Source: Rhineura floridana
Lineage: Eukaryota > Chordata > Lepidosauria > Squamata > Rhineuridae
Assembly: GCF_030035675.1 (NCBI RefSeq)
Contig: NC_084487.1
Span: 89,414,486 to 89,478,485 of the forward strand
Direction of reading: 5' to 3'
Length of the DNA: 64,000 nt
Position numbers and translations under genes: made by a program. The notes beneath the pieces are model-generated. The model ran no database searches and had not been told where the DNA came from. It saw only the letters and a program-made list of their open reading frames with translations. Numbering within the stretch: position 1 is the first letter of the stretch; the number at the start of each line of letters is the position of its first letter. Shown in pieces: positions 40,701 through 46,314 of this stretch.

Positions 40701-43639
40701 CAGAAAATTCATGATTAATGAGACTTTGAGATTTCTCATACTAATCTTTGACTTATGCTCTGTTATCCTCAACAAGAGGTCTTGTGGTGTGACCAGCATA
40801 CATCTTTGAACGTGGACACATAATCACATGTGCAACTTAAGTTAAACTGCAAGTAGTGAAAAATTTCAAAACATATTTTTTTGTTACCAACACGATGAAA
40901 AAAACTTTAATTTTCCAAACTTTGTGGAATATATACCCACGGTCAGTGTACCATGGATTCCTGATTCTGCACCTCTGAGGGATGGTTCCCATAATAGCAT
41001 GGCAGAAGAATCCTGTATATGTGATGGGTCTGTGGGTCTGTATGTAAGCCCTCTACCGTGCACTCACTCATAATATCTCACATTGCATATTACATTGTAT
41101 GTCTTGTCAGAGGAACAGTTCATTGTATGGGGGTGGGTGAGAACCATGCAGACCGAATACCCTAGTGCATGTATGGCATTTCCAGCTTGTGGTTGTATAG
41201 CATAGACTGTATGATGCCAAAATCCAGTCTTTTTTTAAAAAAAAATAGTATAGCATAATTTCAGTATACCGTATGTCGATGGCAGGAACTGTTGACCTGG
41301 CTGCAAAGTGCCCTGCATATAAATGGGACACACTGGGAAGACTCATCAGTTCCCACAAATTGGACCCCCAAACTGCAGGTTCCTGGGACACTGCACACTT
41401 TCTAGAGGGTTCTCTCGAGAATACTAATTTTTGCTGGGCAGGGGAAGGTGAGGGGCTTGAACAGAAAGGGAGCAGAAAAGCTTCAGCGTCCTTTCTGGGT
41501 CTACGGAGAGTTCATTGGATCCGAGCCCTCATGTTTTCTTTTTCCTGACATGCTTCCATTATTTGGTTATTTTGGCTGCATGAAATATCCTGTGTTGTGG
41601 ATTATATCAAATACAACCTAGTGTGACGTGTGGATGAGCTATTTTGTCTTAACATGTTTCTGTGAATTTTCTTATAGAAAGAAATGTTATGACAAACGTC
41701 TTGAATATTTTGGCATTTCACCATAAAACTATGAAATATGTACTTCCTTTGAAAAAAGGACTCAGCCCCCACCCCCCCAAAAAACAAAGGATGGGTAGTT
41801 CTTCTTAGTGGCCAAACAACATGTAACTTGCAAGCAAGCTGTCTCCCTCAGATTGAAAAAGCCGGAACATAAGGCATTTCATGGGACAACATGCTAGAAC
41901 TTCTATGGTAATAGAAATTACCCACCAGATGTACATATACTCTGAACACTTATATTTACATGACACGCCGCTAGTTATTTAGATTAAATCCAATACAGAA
42001 GGGGTGAGGAATCTCAGGTCCAAGGGCCAAAGGTGGCTGTCAAGGCTTCTGTATCTGACCCAGGCCACATCCCTCACTGGCCTTCCTCTGTGCTCTCCTT
42101 GAGTGCTTTTTCCTGGCTGGAATGTGACCTTGAATTGTGATAATGTCTCTTGCTTGCCTGAATGGAGGGTGGGGGAGATGAGTGTGTAGAAACCTCTGAC
42201 TTTTGCGGGGGGAGGGGGATGTAGCCTACTATACAATGGTAAGAGCTACATCAGTTGCTCTGCCTGCCTTGTGTTTCTGGTCCCACTCACCATGGGCATG
42301 TGCCCCCTGGAAAGTTGCCCATGAGGGAATGTAGCCATCCAGCTGAAAAAACAGTGAAAACACTCTCTTCTGCAGAGGCTGGCCATAAAACCATGACACG
42401 TGTTCTTTAAAAATAAAATAGAAAGCGTAGTCACAGTACAGTGGCGGCTGGTGCCCATTGGGACTGGTAGGGCGGAAGGCAAGGAGGCCAGCAGTAGGCA
42501 GAGCCAGAGGCAAGGGCAGGCAAAGTCAACTCGTTCTAGTTTTGCCCCCACCTTCTTCCCTGCTGAGTTCTACAATGGCAAAACTGAGACTCGGGAGGAA
42601 GAATCAGACAGGCAGGGCCACCCTCAGGACTAGTTGTAAGAAAGCAAATAGGCTTAGAGCAATCAAGACTGAAGTGGGGGGGCAGTGCCCCATTTGCCCC
42701 AGTGGAGCAACCGCCACTGTCAAAATGGTTGTTTGGTACAGAATTATAAAATGCAGCACTTGGTACAAACAGCAGAAATTGCTTGAATTATGGTTTATTT
42801 GTGACTCGGAGTGCAGCAGCTGAAAAAGCAGGTGAGCTTTCTGCATCCCCTCCCCCCGCTTAAATATGCAAGACAAGACAGCAAGCCCCACAGATGCTAC
42901 TGTGGACCTCCCAATTCTTTTCTACTGCTATTACCGCAACTCCATCTCCTCCTTCTGTTTTCAAACACAAGCATTGCATTGATGTAGGTTACTCTGGATA
43001 TCAAGTTGTGTGGCTGTTACCTCTCACACTTCAAAGTACCCAAGTCCCAGGCTATGGTCTGAAGGTAACTCCCTGCTGAAGCTAAGCAGGGCCAGGTCTG
43101 ATCAGTGCCTGGATGGGAGACTGCGTGGGTTTCTATCATGGAAAGACAGGCTGGGTATAAATGTAATAAATAAATAAAGTGAAATAAGTGCTGTATGGGG
43201 TTTGTTTGTTTTTTCCAGGTTTGATGGCATGAAAATGTGTATGCTTGATTGCTGGTTTTGGATTTCTTTCTGACCTTATGTCACCTTTTGTCTGCAGATT
43301 GATTTTGAAGATGTGATTGCCGAACCCGAGGGAACCCACAGTTTCGATGGGATCTGGAAGGCCAGCTTTACCACTTTCACAGTGACAAAATACTGGTTTT
43401 ATCGCTTACTGTCTGCAATCTTTGGCATTCCCATGGCTCTCATCTGGGGCATTTACTTTGCCATTCTGTCCTTCCTCCACATTTGGGCAGTGGTGCCTTG
43501 CATCAGGAGCTACTTGATTGAGATCCAGTGCATTGGCAGAGTTTATTCAATCTGCATTCACACTTTTTGTGATCCGCTCTACGAGGCTATTGGCAAAATA
43601 TTCAGCTCCATCAGAGCAACAGTACGGAAAGAAGTGTAA
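7498..43639 (+). CDS. CAV1: Caveolin-1 (three coding exons, 178 aa)
   Basis: Caveolin-1 is the structural membrane protein of caveolae; it oligomerises, binds cholesterol and scaffolds signalling proteins at the plasma membrane. Coding exons are 7498-7527, 9495-9659 and 43298-43639, giving 10 + 55 + 113 residues plus stop; 178 aa is the usual vertebrate length. Every intron is GT-AG and in phase 0. Seen in the product: Tyr14 (Src site in the family), Met32 (start of the beta isoform), FEDVIAEP signature at 68-75, scaffolding domain 82-101, a hydrophobic hairpin at about 102-134, and Cys133, Cys143 and Cys156 (palmitoylation sites in the family). Residues 11-12 are Asp-Phe, where I recall Gly-His in human, and residue 151 is an extra Cys. 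Introns of 1,967 bp and 33.6 kb resemble the mammalian gene. No internal stop or frameshift is seen, so it looks functional. Confidence 0.97.
7528..9494 (+). other. CAV1 intron 1
   Basis: A 1,967-bp intron, GT at 7528 and AG at 9493-9494 after a pyrimidine-rich tract (ccctttctag). It is CpG-rich with short runs of C or G. A 14-bp direct repeat (ccttgtttcatcaa) occurs twice near 8379-8405. No transposon is recognised, which fits a selected promoter-proximal region. Confidence 0.85.
9495..9659 (+). CDS. CAV1: CAV1 coding exon 2
   Basis: This exon of 165 bases encodes residues 11-65, starting [20 protein letters not shown] and ending in [13 protein letters not shown] before the donor gtagga. 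The length equals that of the mammalian exon. It holds Tyr14 and Met32; the Met32 codon at 9558-9560 is the conserved internal start giving CAV1-beta. The N-terminal cytosolic region is acidic and feeds into the oligomerisation domain. Residues 31-46 vary most against the human sequence, as is usual for this family. Confidence 0.97.
10262..10370 (+). repeat. MIR/CORE-SINE-like 3' portion
   Basis: The segment gctcatcaataaaatgggac, then tctcacaataatgttgtgaa and gttaagcacc, matches the order of the MIR 3' half (ctcatctgtaaaatggggat, a tacctcacagggttgttgtg-type block, then aagcgcttagaac). It is diverged, so probably ancient. Confidence 0.55.
10463..10520. repeat. Short palindromic repeat, family C (half)
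   Basis: gcttacttctgaataaacac then ttggattgcactg is one arm of the 80-bp palindromic family. Confidence 0.55.
10547..10612. repeat. Short palindromic repeat, family C
   Basis: gtaggtcctattggatttga then gtgagtaaacatacttagga and ttgcactgtt; it lies about 30 bp from the preceding copy. Confidence 0.6.
10854..10929. repeat. (CTTT)n microsatellite
   Basis: About 18 uninterrupted tetranucleotide units, followed by ta-rich sequence. The length suggests an unstable, polymorphic locus. Confidence 0.98.
11236..11308. repeat. Short palindromic repeat, family C
   Basis: tctgtgcacatttacttggg then cttcttctgagtaaacgcat and ataggattatgc; both arms present. Confidence 0.6.
11828..12531. mobile_element. Non-autonomous DNA element, family T (copy 1)
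   Basis: Begins ggcttatccacatgg and ends catgtagatgagcc, an imperfect terminal inverted repeat. The interior shares long stretches with copies at 17050-18043 and 32731-33547 (for example gttttctgtttgcaccatc, ggttgc after ccctc, and aacacacagtaaacc near the right end). It has no coding capacity. The superfamily is not clear from the ends. Confidence 0.6.
12537..12953. repeat. Foldback MITE with ggccggtgccag ends
   Basis: The ends ggggccggtgccag and ctggtgccgaccctg are inverted partners. Inside, arms at about 12700-12785 and 12805-12890 pair closely: atgctggttgtgctgcaggc with its inverted form near 12854, and caaccaaaatggtgg with ccaccatcttggttg. It abuts the family T copy. hAT-like by inference only. 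Confidence 0.6.
13065..13215 (+). repeat. Unclassified repeat, family F (copy 1)
   Basis: tgctcagtggtcatggaatg ... ggctggaaccctgaacagaa is shared with 59222-59375 (tgctcagtggctacagaatg ... ggctgaaaccctgaacaaga). Two copies in one window show it is dispersed; class unknown. Confidence 0.5.
13698..13825. repeat. Palindromic MITE, family A (diverged)
   Basis: Contains gtggccctccagatgttgtt and ggactctctgctc, then tccagcagagttccccatcc, the standard outer parts of family A. The central arm is poorly kept. Confidence 0.55.
14061..14424. repeat. Cluster of four consecutive hairpins
   Basis: Four inverted repeats follow one another: 14061-14150 (arms of about 43 bp, cccatttgagcctc / gaggctcaaatggg at the centre), 14206-14269 (gtggcagtgggggagg / cccactgccac), 14310-14356 (gcatgctcctgttcc / ggaacagtgcatgc) and 14381-14424 (ctgcccataagctgat / atcagctgatgggcag). 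Possibly one complex foldback element; family unknown. Confidence 0.6.
14603..14690. repeat. Short palindromic repeat, family C (full)
   Basis: gtgcaatcctgcatacttag, then gagtaagctccactgaac and its inverted partner gggacttatttctgagtaaa with gcatagaattggac. Confidence 0.7.
15343..16990 (-). mobile_element. L2/CR1-clade LINE, 5'-truncated
   Basis: Reads on the minus strand. Reverse transcriptase motifs in order: [66 protein letters not shown] (catalytic YADD, near 16300) and [11 protein letters not shown]. Then comes the clade's C-terminal region ([31 protein letters not shown]) down to about 15604. The 3' end has gcccagagtggctgg and a short ATTT-type tail at 15343-15370. Stops interrupt the frame at 16066-16068, 16117-16119 and near 16831. 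The 5' end is lost beyond about 16990, so it is inactive. Confidence 0.9.
17050..18043. mobile_element. Non-autonomous DNA element, family T (copy 2)
   Basis: Starts ggcttatccacgtgggagca, ends catgtagatgagccc. Shares the interior landmarks of the 11.8-kb and 32.7-kb copies (ccctccggttgctcagttac; aacacacagtaaacc near the right end). An internal AT-rich stretch at 17440-17540 makes it the longest of the three. Confidence 0.6.
18228..18340. repeat. Unclassified dispersed repeat
   Basis: tgtcaccttaaagattaacc ... cttttatggactagagtcca ... cttcaacagatctgatgc. This string order is familiar from reptile interspersed repeats, but I cannot name the family with confidence. Confidence 0.45.
18632..19480 (-). 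repeat. tRNA-derived SINE, split by a hAT-type MITE
   Basis: The left part, 18632-18750, carries the usual 3' end (tgccttcaagtcgaaccc, ggaaatgg repeats). The right part, 19205-about 19480, carries the tRNA-like head on the minus strand (a gtccagagtctgtgaatt B-box region). The two halves are separated by the element at 18751-19196, with gaggctag duplicated on each side. Confidence 0.75.
18743..19204. mobile_element. hAT-type palindromic MITE with 8-bp TSD
   Basis: The element proper is 18751-19196 (446 bp), bounded by cagggctgtggagtcgg and the inverse ending cttcacagccctg. The octamer gaggctag lies at 18743-18750 and again at 19197-19204, a perfect 8-bp target duplication typical of hAT transposons. 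Arms at about 18853-18978 and 19012-19137 are almost perfect inverted copies, leaving a loop of some 30 bp. No transposase. The near-identity of the arms suggests either recent insertion or gene conversion between arms. Confidence 0.9.
19679..19757. repeat. (TG)n-(AG)n compound microsatellite
   Basis: About 13 TG units run straight into about 27 AG units. Confidence 0.98.
20251..21058. repeat. Foldback (hAT-like?) repeat split by a solo LTR
   Basis: The left end gcagggctggctccag and right end ttgatgccagacctgc are inverted partners, and the unit is interrupted at 20441-20980 by an LTR. A possibly related stretch lies at 22450-22720 (aggtgcattgagggaaattaaa here, cagtgcactgtgggaaattt there). 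No clear target duplication for the outer unit. Confidence 0.45.
20441..20980 (-). mobile_element. Solo LTR (retroelement fossil)
   Basis: A 540-bp unit with TGTGA...TCACA ends and a 4-bp duplication aata (20437-20440 and 20981-20984). On the minus strand it has an AATAAA signal near its 3' end, which sets orientation. No internal region is next to it, so it is a solo LTR left by recombination between two LTRs. The family is not assigned; the terminal motif resembles that of the element at 52862-58571. Confidence 0.7.
21265..21965. repeat. Long inverted repeat, arms about 200 bp
   Basis: The left arm at about 21265-21470 and right arm at about 21765-21965 are inverted copies. They share catgaaccaaaaagg/aatgaaccaaaaaag, taaggctaaataa, and gtgctatttatgttactagg. 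The 300-bp centre is not self-complementary. Non-autonomous transposon or inverted duplication. Confidence 0.6.
23225..23303 (+). repeat. CR1 LINE 3' end
   Basis: gggggttgaactcgatggcc ... ccttccaactctacaattct gtgattc is the canonical CR1 3' terminus with its ATTCTGTGATTC-type tail. Confidence 0.85.
23966..24113. repeat. Palindromic MITE, family A (full)
   Basis: Left arm gcaacctgtggccctctagt tgttgctggactacagttcc; inverted right arm ggagttggagtccaacagca then tctggaggggcacaggttcc. About 148 bp. Confidence 0.75.
25057..25120. repeat. Hairpin
   Basis: aaatagtgagcaagtttttt pairs inversely with aaaagattgctcactatttt; roughly 28-bp arms around a short loop. Confidence 0.6.
25198..25286. repeat. Short palindromic repeat, family C (best copy)
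   Basis: taatcctatgcctatctact, then cagaagtaaaccctattgag, and the inverted half tggaacttactcccaggtaa with acaggattgcagc. About 88 bp, imperfect palindrome. This is the clearest copy of a family found about 12 times in the window. Confidence 0.75.
26010..26085. repeat. Short palindromic repeat, family C
   Basis: gcaaccctatgcagtgctta ctaggaagtaaatcctattg, then the inverted ccttcccagtaagcatggg. Confidence 0.6.
26808..26937 (-). repeat. SINE/LINE 3' end with (TTTG)n tail
   Basis: On the minus strand, acctacctcacaggattgtt then ttgagctacttggaagaaag gcgggatataaatata and an AAAC-repeat tail. This is the MIR-like SINE 3' half with a LINE-type tail. Confidence 0.65.
29103..29245. repeat. Palindromic MITE, family A (full)
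   Basis: aggggtggggaacctttggc ... gctgaactacaacttccatc and the inverted gatggtagttgtagttcagc ... aaaggttacccatccctggg. tagac-type flanks on both sides may be a remnant target duplication. Confidence 0.8.
30351..31035. mobile_element. Outer hAT-type palindromic MITE (TSD gactgaac)
   Basis: Element 30359-31027, with ends tagggttgccagg and cctggcaaccctag. The octamer gactgaac flanks it at 30351-30358 and 31028-31035, a perfect 8-bp duplication. The arms also pair internally (gagactgatcctgtatcttt; aagatacagaagacctcttg with its inverse). Without the inner insertion it would be about 337 bp. A half copy lies at 61652-61814 and lacks the inner element, which confirms the insertion order. Confidence 0.9.
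30429..30768. mobile_element. Inner hAT-type MITE (TSD ggtgttct)
   Basis: Element 30437-30760 (324 bp), TIR caggggcgtcacta against cagcagcgtcacta from the other end. The octamer ggtgttct occurs at 30429-30436 and 30761-30768, a perfect 8-bp duplication of outer-element sequence. GC-rich interior with three tandem gggtgacaccctgagg units at about 30470-30512. No transposase. Confidence 0.9.
31306..31436. repeat. Palindromic MITE, family A (full)
   Basis: cccaactagtgggccaccag atgttggaccacaactccca and its inverse gggaattgtggtccaacaac ... agtagttgggaaaggctg. Confidence 0.75.
31565..31630. repeat. Palindromic MITE, family A (half)
   Basis: gccaacctaccatatgttct ggactacaattcccatcagc; only the left arm is kept. 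Confidence 0.6.
32477..32608. repeat. Palindromic MITE, family A (full)
   Basis: tgttgctggactacagttca catcatccc and inverted gatgggagctggagttcaac aacatctag. Confidence 0.75.
32726..33552. mobile_element. Non-autonomous DNA element, family T (copy 3)
   Basis: Element about 32731-33547, start ggctgatccacatgggagca, end catgtagataagcc, flanked by cagag at 32726-32730 and 33548-33552, a possible 5-bp target duplication. Shares the interior of the copies at 11.8 and 17.1 kb. Confidence 0.6.
33600..33682. repeat. Short palindromic repeat, family C
   Basis: agtgcaatcctatacattta ... ggttcagaggcttaatccca ggtaagtgggtataggattg. Confidence 0.65.
34272..34345. repeat. Short palindromic repeat, family C (diverged)
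   Basis: aggctgcatcctaaacacgt ... caagtttaggattatgctgc. Confidence 0.5.
35056..35309 (-). repeat. Full-length tRNA-derived CORE/MIR-like SINE with 12-bp TSD
   Basis: Body 35068-35297, flanked by acccaaaaatta at 35056-35067 and 35298-35309. Minus strand order: head gccagtgtggtgtagtggtt aaggtgctgg (A box), B-box ggttcgaatcc, core gctcactgggtaaccttggg, and 3' end actgccttcaagtcgattcc read inversely, with an A-rich tail next to the left duplication. It is the best copy of this family in the window. Confidence 0.9.
35333..35530 (+). repeat. Second tRNA-derived SINE, 24 bp after the previous one
   Basis: Head tgtgggatggtaattagagt atcagactagg, then ccgcttcacagggttgttgt ggataaaa and a gggataaaaaatataataaa tail. 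Opposite orientation to the SINE at 35068-35297. Confidence 0.7.
36050..36372. repeat. Palindromic MITE, family B (full)
   Basis: gatacca cttaaacc ... cctgggaactgtagtttgtt and inverted ctctgggaattgtagctctg ... acaaactataattcccagga ... agtggtatcatagtgct. About 320 bp. Other copies lie at 38275-38452 and 38755-38969, and the first bases of one at 63970-64000. Confidence 0.75.
36546..36708 (+). repeat. tRNA-derived CORE/MIR-like SINE, 5'-truncated
   Basis: Begins at the B box (cgaatccccacacagccatg), keeps the core and the cataagtcgggattgacttg aaggcag end. Confidence 0.8.
37528..38070 (-). repeat. LINE (L2/CR1-type) 3' UTR fragment
   Basis: AATAAT-type tail first on the + strand, then ttaaaacaactgcattaaaa spacers, then gaagagcattcaacaacatt and tcagggctttttatatg. 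These are the same landmark order as the 3' part of the LINE at 15343 and at 59837. Confidence 0.6.
38275..38452. repeat. Palindromic MITE, family B (short)
   Basis: atacatttaaagtgcattat, aatcctgggaactgtagaat, then inverted gctacagttcccaggattct and aaatgtatggttac. Confidence 0.7.
38755..38969. repeat. Palindromic MITE, family B (partial)
   Basis: gtaactctgagggaaataag, aacatactacagttcccaag, ggggaagccatgactgttta aaatggtattatactgc. Confidence 0.7.
39440..39960. other. G-rich, purine-strand low-complexity region
   Basis: Repeated ggtgg, ggcag and gggttggcgagggg motifs with a TG tract near 39915-39930. No protein family is recognised in any frame. Possibly an old GC-rich repeat. Confidence 0.4.
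40029..40300 (+). repeat. Unclassified repeat, family D (copy 1)
   Basis: gatggggaagttcaggccca ... tccttgagtgcattggttgg ... ggttggaatgtagcctgctg tacaaaggtaagaatgct; same order as 41995-42246. Confidence 0.6.
41995..42246 (+). repeat. Unclassified repeat, family D (copy 2)
   Basis: ggggtgaggaatctcaggtc ... tccttgagtgctttttcctg ... gatgtagcctactatacaat ggtaagagct; pairs with the copy at 40029. Confidence 0.6.
42439..42719 (+). mobile_element. hAT-type MITE, TIR cagtggcggctgg (copy 2)
   Basis: Ends cagtggcggctggtgcccat and ggagcaaccgccactg are inverted partners. Same family as 2983-3256 in the other orientation. The flanking octamers (tcacagta, tcaaaatg) agree only in part. Non-coding. Confidence 0.7.
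43048..43182 (+). repeat. 5S rRNA-derived SINE
   Basis: The segment ctgaagctaagcagggccag gtctgatcagtgcctggatg ggagac closely follows the internal control region of 5S rRNA (gaagctaagcagggtc ... ggatgggagaccg). A LINE-like tail follows (ggctgggtataaatgtaata aataaataaa). 5S-derived SINEs are known in squamates. It ends 115 bp before CAV1 exon 3. Confidence 0.9.
43298..43639 (+). CDS. CAV1: CAV1 coding exon 3
   Basis: Encodes residues 66-178 and the stop codon taa at 43637-43639, preceded by the acceptor tttgtctgcag. It holds the FEDVIAEP signature, the scaffolding domain (begins DGIWKASF, ends YWFYR), the hydrophobic hairpin [19 protein letters not shown], and the C-terminal region with Cys133, Cys143, Cys151 and Cys156. 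The last residues ([11 protein letters not shown]) differ from the human tail, as in other non-mammals as far as I recall. Frame and length are intact. Confidence 0.98.
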   Translation: MDFEDVIAEPEGTHSFDGIWKASFTTFTVTKYWFYRLLSAIFGIPMALIWGIYFAILSFLHIWAVVPCIRSYLIEIQCIGRVYSICIHTFCDPLYEAIGKIFSSIRATVRKEV

Positions 43640-45055
43640 TTGACGTTTTGAGGAGCCTGAAGAAAGGGTCTTCTCCCCATCCCCATTTTTAGCGCCAGTC
43701 CCGAGGCTGTCAACAGTGAATAGAGTGACCGGCACACAACAGCATCAGCTAATGAAGCAACCAACCTGAATGCAGCAAAGAATCATTGCCCAGATTTCCT
43801 TACTGCTTAATCTCTCCTGGATTAATATTCCCTCTTTTCAGGAGGGAAGCTGATCTGCAATTTTTTTAAAAAGCCAAGTTTTGATTCGTGTTCTCCCGTT
43901 CCTAGCTACCAATTGTTCTGCTGACCCTTTGATGAACCGACTCTCGTTCTGCTGACCCTTTCTGTTCATTTGTTGCAAGTTAAATTCACGACGATATAAA
44001 AAAGAACTGAAGCATTGCTTTCCAGCGCTATAAAGCTGCACTTCATTTTACTGTGAGCACACACACACACACACAAAGGGTCTAAAGCTATTGCAGCATA
44101 ATGAATGTGACAAGTTGGCAGATTTTAAATGAAATGGTTCTTCTTTTCAGATATATTGTCAGCCAACTGTAGTGCCTTACTGTAGTGGGCCATATCTAAA
44201 TACTACACGCAGATAAATCTAAGTAAATAATTAATATATATATGGTCAAAAGAAGAGAGAAGAGAAACCAAATGCCTTTAGAAGGAGAGTATCATCAGCT
44301 CGGGCAACTTGCCCACAAAAAGCTACAGCTGTTGCTTCATTTTGTTTTGTGGTCTCTCCTGAAAGATTTCTGGTAGATCTGGTATGTCACCAGAAGGAGT
44401 ACATAAGGAGCCACCTGTGCCTTTGCATATTGAATCATTCATCAAATCCAATATCATGAACTCCTGATCGGTGGCTTTTGCATGTGGCACTAGATCACCT
44501 GCAGAGATCTGCCCCTTCTGCCCAAGGCCCCCTTCACTGGAGATGTTCGGGAAAGAGCATGGCGCCTCACAGAAACTCCCCACATATGTTTCATCACCGA
44601 GGTATAACTCTGACAGATTTCAGCAGACAACATCAAAATCCAATCCAGAAATATATTGGGGATTTATTTTCTGTAACTACGGTGTACATGTAAAAGTGCT
44701 TCCATCAAAAAATGTCCAGTGGTGCTATCCGTATTGGATGATAATTTGTCCCAAATCTAATATTAAATGAATGCTATAGTACCCGTGGTTTGTTTTGTTT
44801 ATGTGAAGGGCCAGCTTTAAAATCCCCTTGTCAGCCAAGGTCAGCACGTTGCTGGTACATTCACGCTTTGCATACTTTTCACACTAATCTACCACAAGAG
44901 TGGCTTTAGCAGTACTACATTGCGGTTCACTTTTTTCCCCCTCCTAAGCTGAGCTATTCATATCAATCAGGAAGGCTTCATGGAATTATTTTGTGTGAAA
45001 TTGTCAGTGACTGAAACATTCAGAAATAAAGCCTTTGCAACATGCTGTGACCAGA
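43640..45055 (+). other. CAV1 proximal 3' UTR
   Basis: Continues from the stop codon without recognised repeats except an (AC)n run at 44059-44074 and a 16-bp direct repeat (gttctgctgacccttt) at about 43915 and 43950. AATAAA at 45025-45030 followed by tgctgtgacc is a candidate poly(A) site. Confidence 0.6.
45025..45030 (+). terminator. Candidate CAV1 poly(A) signal (proximal)
   Basis: AATAAA in cagaaataaagcctttgc, 1.39 kb after the stop codon. Confidence 0.5.
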
Positions 45056-45368
45056 TTGGAGATTTTACCCTCACTGTACATGTAACTGTGGTGAGGGAAT
45101 ATTTTCTTTGGTTTTTCCTGAATCTGTTGTTTCTTCTTTCAAAAAAATAGCTGTGAGGTAGAGTTAGCTGGGATAAACATGTATCCAAACTGAGGAATTT
45201 CAAGGCCTGAGCTTCCTTTTATTGGGGGGTCAATCCCAATGAAGGGTTTGTCTGGAACCTTAGCACAAAACCTGTAGTAGTTTCCAGATACATTAGTGAT
45301 AATACTTTGCATAGTTCTTTATACAACATGACTGCTTCAGCTTTTTTTTTCTTTAAAGCACACTTACC

Positions 45369-45420
45369 AGTGCAATCCTAAACATGTTTACTTAGATGTA
45401 TGCCCCATTAAGTTCATTGG
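45369..45420. repeat. Short palindromic repeat, family C (half)
   Basis: cagtgcaatcctaaacatgt ttacttagatgtatgcccca ttaagttcattgg. Confidence 0.6.
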
Positions 45421-45589
45421 ACCAATGCTGGTCCAAGACATTCAGCTGCATGAAGTGGAGCCCAAATTTGCCCCCGCTCCTACTGCTAGTTGGGCCAAGA
45501 CTTGCTGGAGAGACCAGTTTCTGCCTTCACCTATTCAAGTCATTTGTGTCATCTGAAGCAGGTTGCCTTATTCCCTCCACAGATTTACA

Positions 45590-45810
45590 GCCTTGGCACG
45601 CAGTCCAGCTCATATTTATTCTGGGCTGAGGGCAGCTGGATATGGTGGAGCCCCGGCTGAACTGGCAGGGTGCCGGCTCAGCCAGGCTCTGCCAGCAGAA
45701 GCCCCTCACCCCAGCTCAGCCCCGGTAGGGCCAAGACTCTGCCAGCTCAGCTGGGGGCCTGCCAGGGAAGCCCAGCCCAGTGGAAGGGGTGCTGGAAGAA
45801 GCTGGTGGAA
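45590..45810. repeat. GC-rich ctcagc/ctgccag repeat
   Basis: Recurring gctgaactggcag, ggctcagccaggctctgcca and cagctcagctggggg motifs in both orientations. Low-complexity or foldback; family unknown. Confidence 0.45.
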
Positions 45811-46314
45811 AGTCTGAAGAAGGGGTGTTCCAGGACCATGTTGGAGAAGGGACCAAGGGGAGGAATTGCACAACATCCAGCTCCCATTTGGAGCTCTCTT
45901 AAGGGTCCTGATGCAGGCCAAAGTTATGCAGAGAGAAAGGTCAGTCTAAGAAAATAGTTACAATGCAAGTTTATGGAGAATGCTTATTCTACGGTAGGGG
46001 TATTCATGAGAACCGGATTTTACTTTCTGGTCCCGGTACACAGCTCCCAATGGAGCATGTGTTCAGCCAGCCCAGAGGCTCCCGAATGGCAGTTGGATGC
46101 TGTGGACCTTTCCACTGGCTCTTCCACAAGCTTCTCATGAGTTGGATTGCTCTGTTAGTCTACCAGCAGTATCCAGTTTGTAACTTATAGGCAACGTTTG
46201 CTACTAGGGCTTACTGGAGACCAATCTCATTTATAAAAGTAATTTCCTGTCATTTTCACAGGGTGATACATAAATTGCCATGGCAACTGAGGTCAAGACA
46301 GCCCAGGCTACAGC

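Larger units (their letters stand above)
9660..43297 (+). other. CAV1 intron 2 (33.6 kb)
   Basis: Bounded by GT at 9660 and by tttgtctgcag ending at 43297. The length is close to that of human intron 2. It holds the repeats listed between these coordinates. Stretches with no recognised repeat or gene include 9660-10260, 10620-10850, 15060-15340, 21970-23220, 24120-25050, 26090-26800, 26940-29100, 29250-30350, 31640-32470, 33690-35050, 36710-37520 and 40300-41990. Confidence 0.9.

Noticed and set aside
43048-43182. Genuine 5S rRNA gene
   Set aside because: Only the internal control region is kept, and a LINE-like tail follows; it is a SINE.
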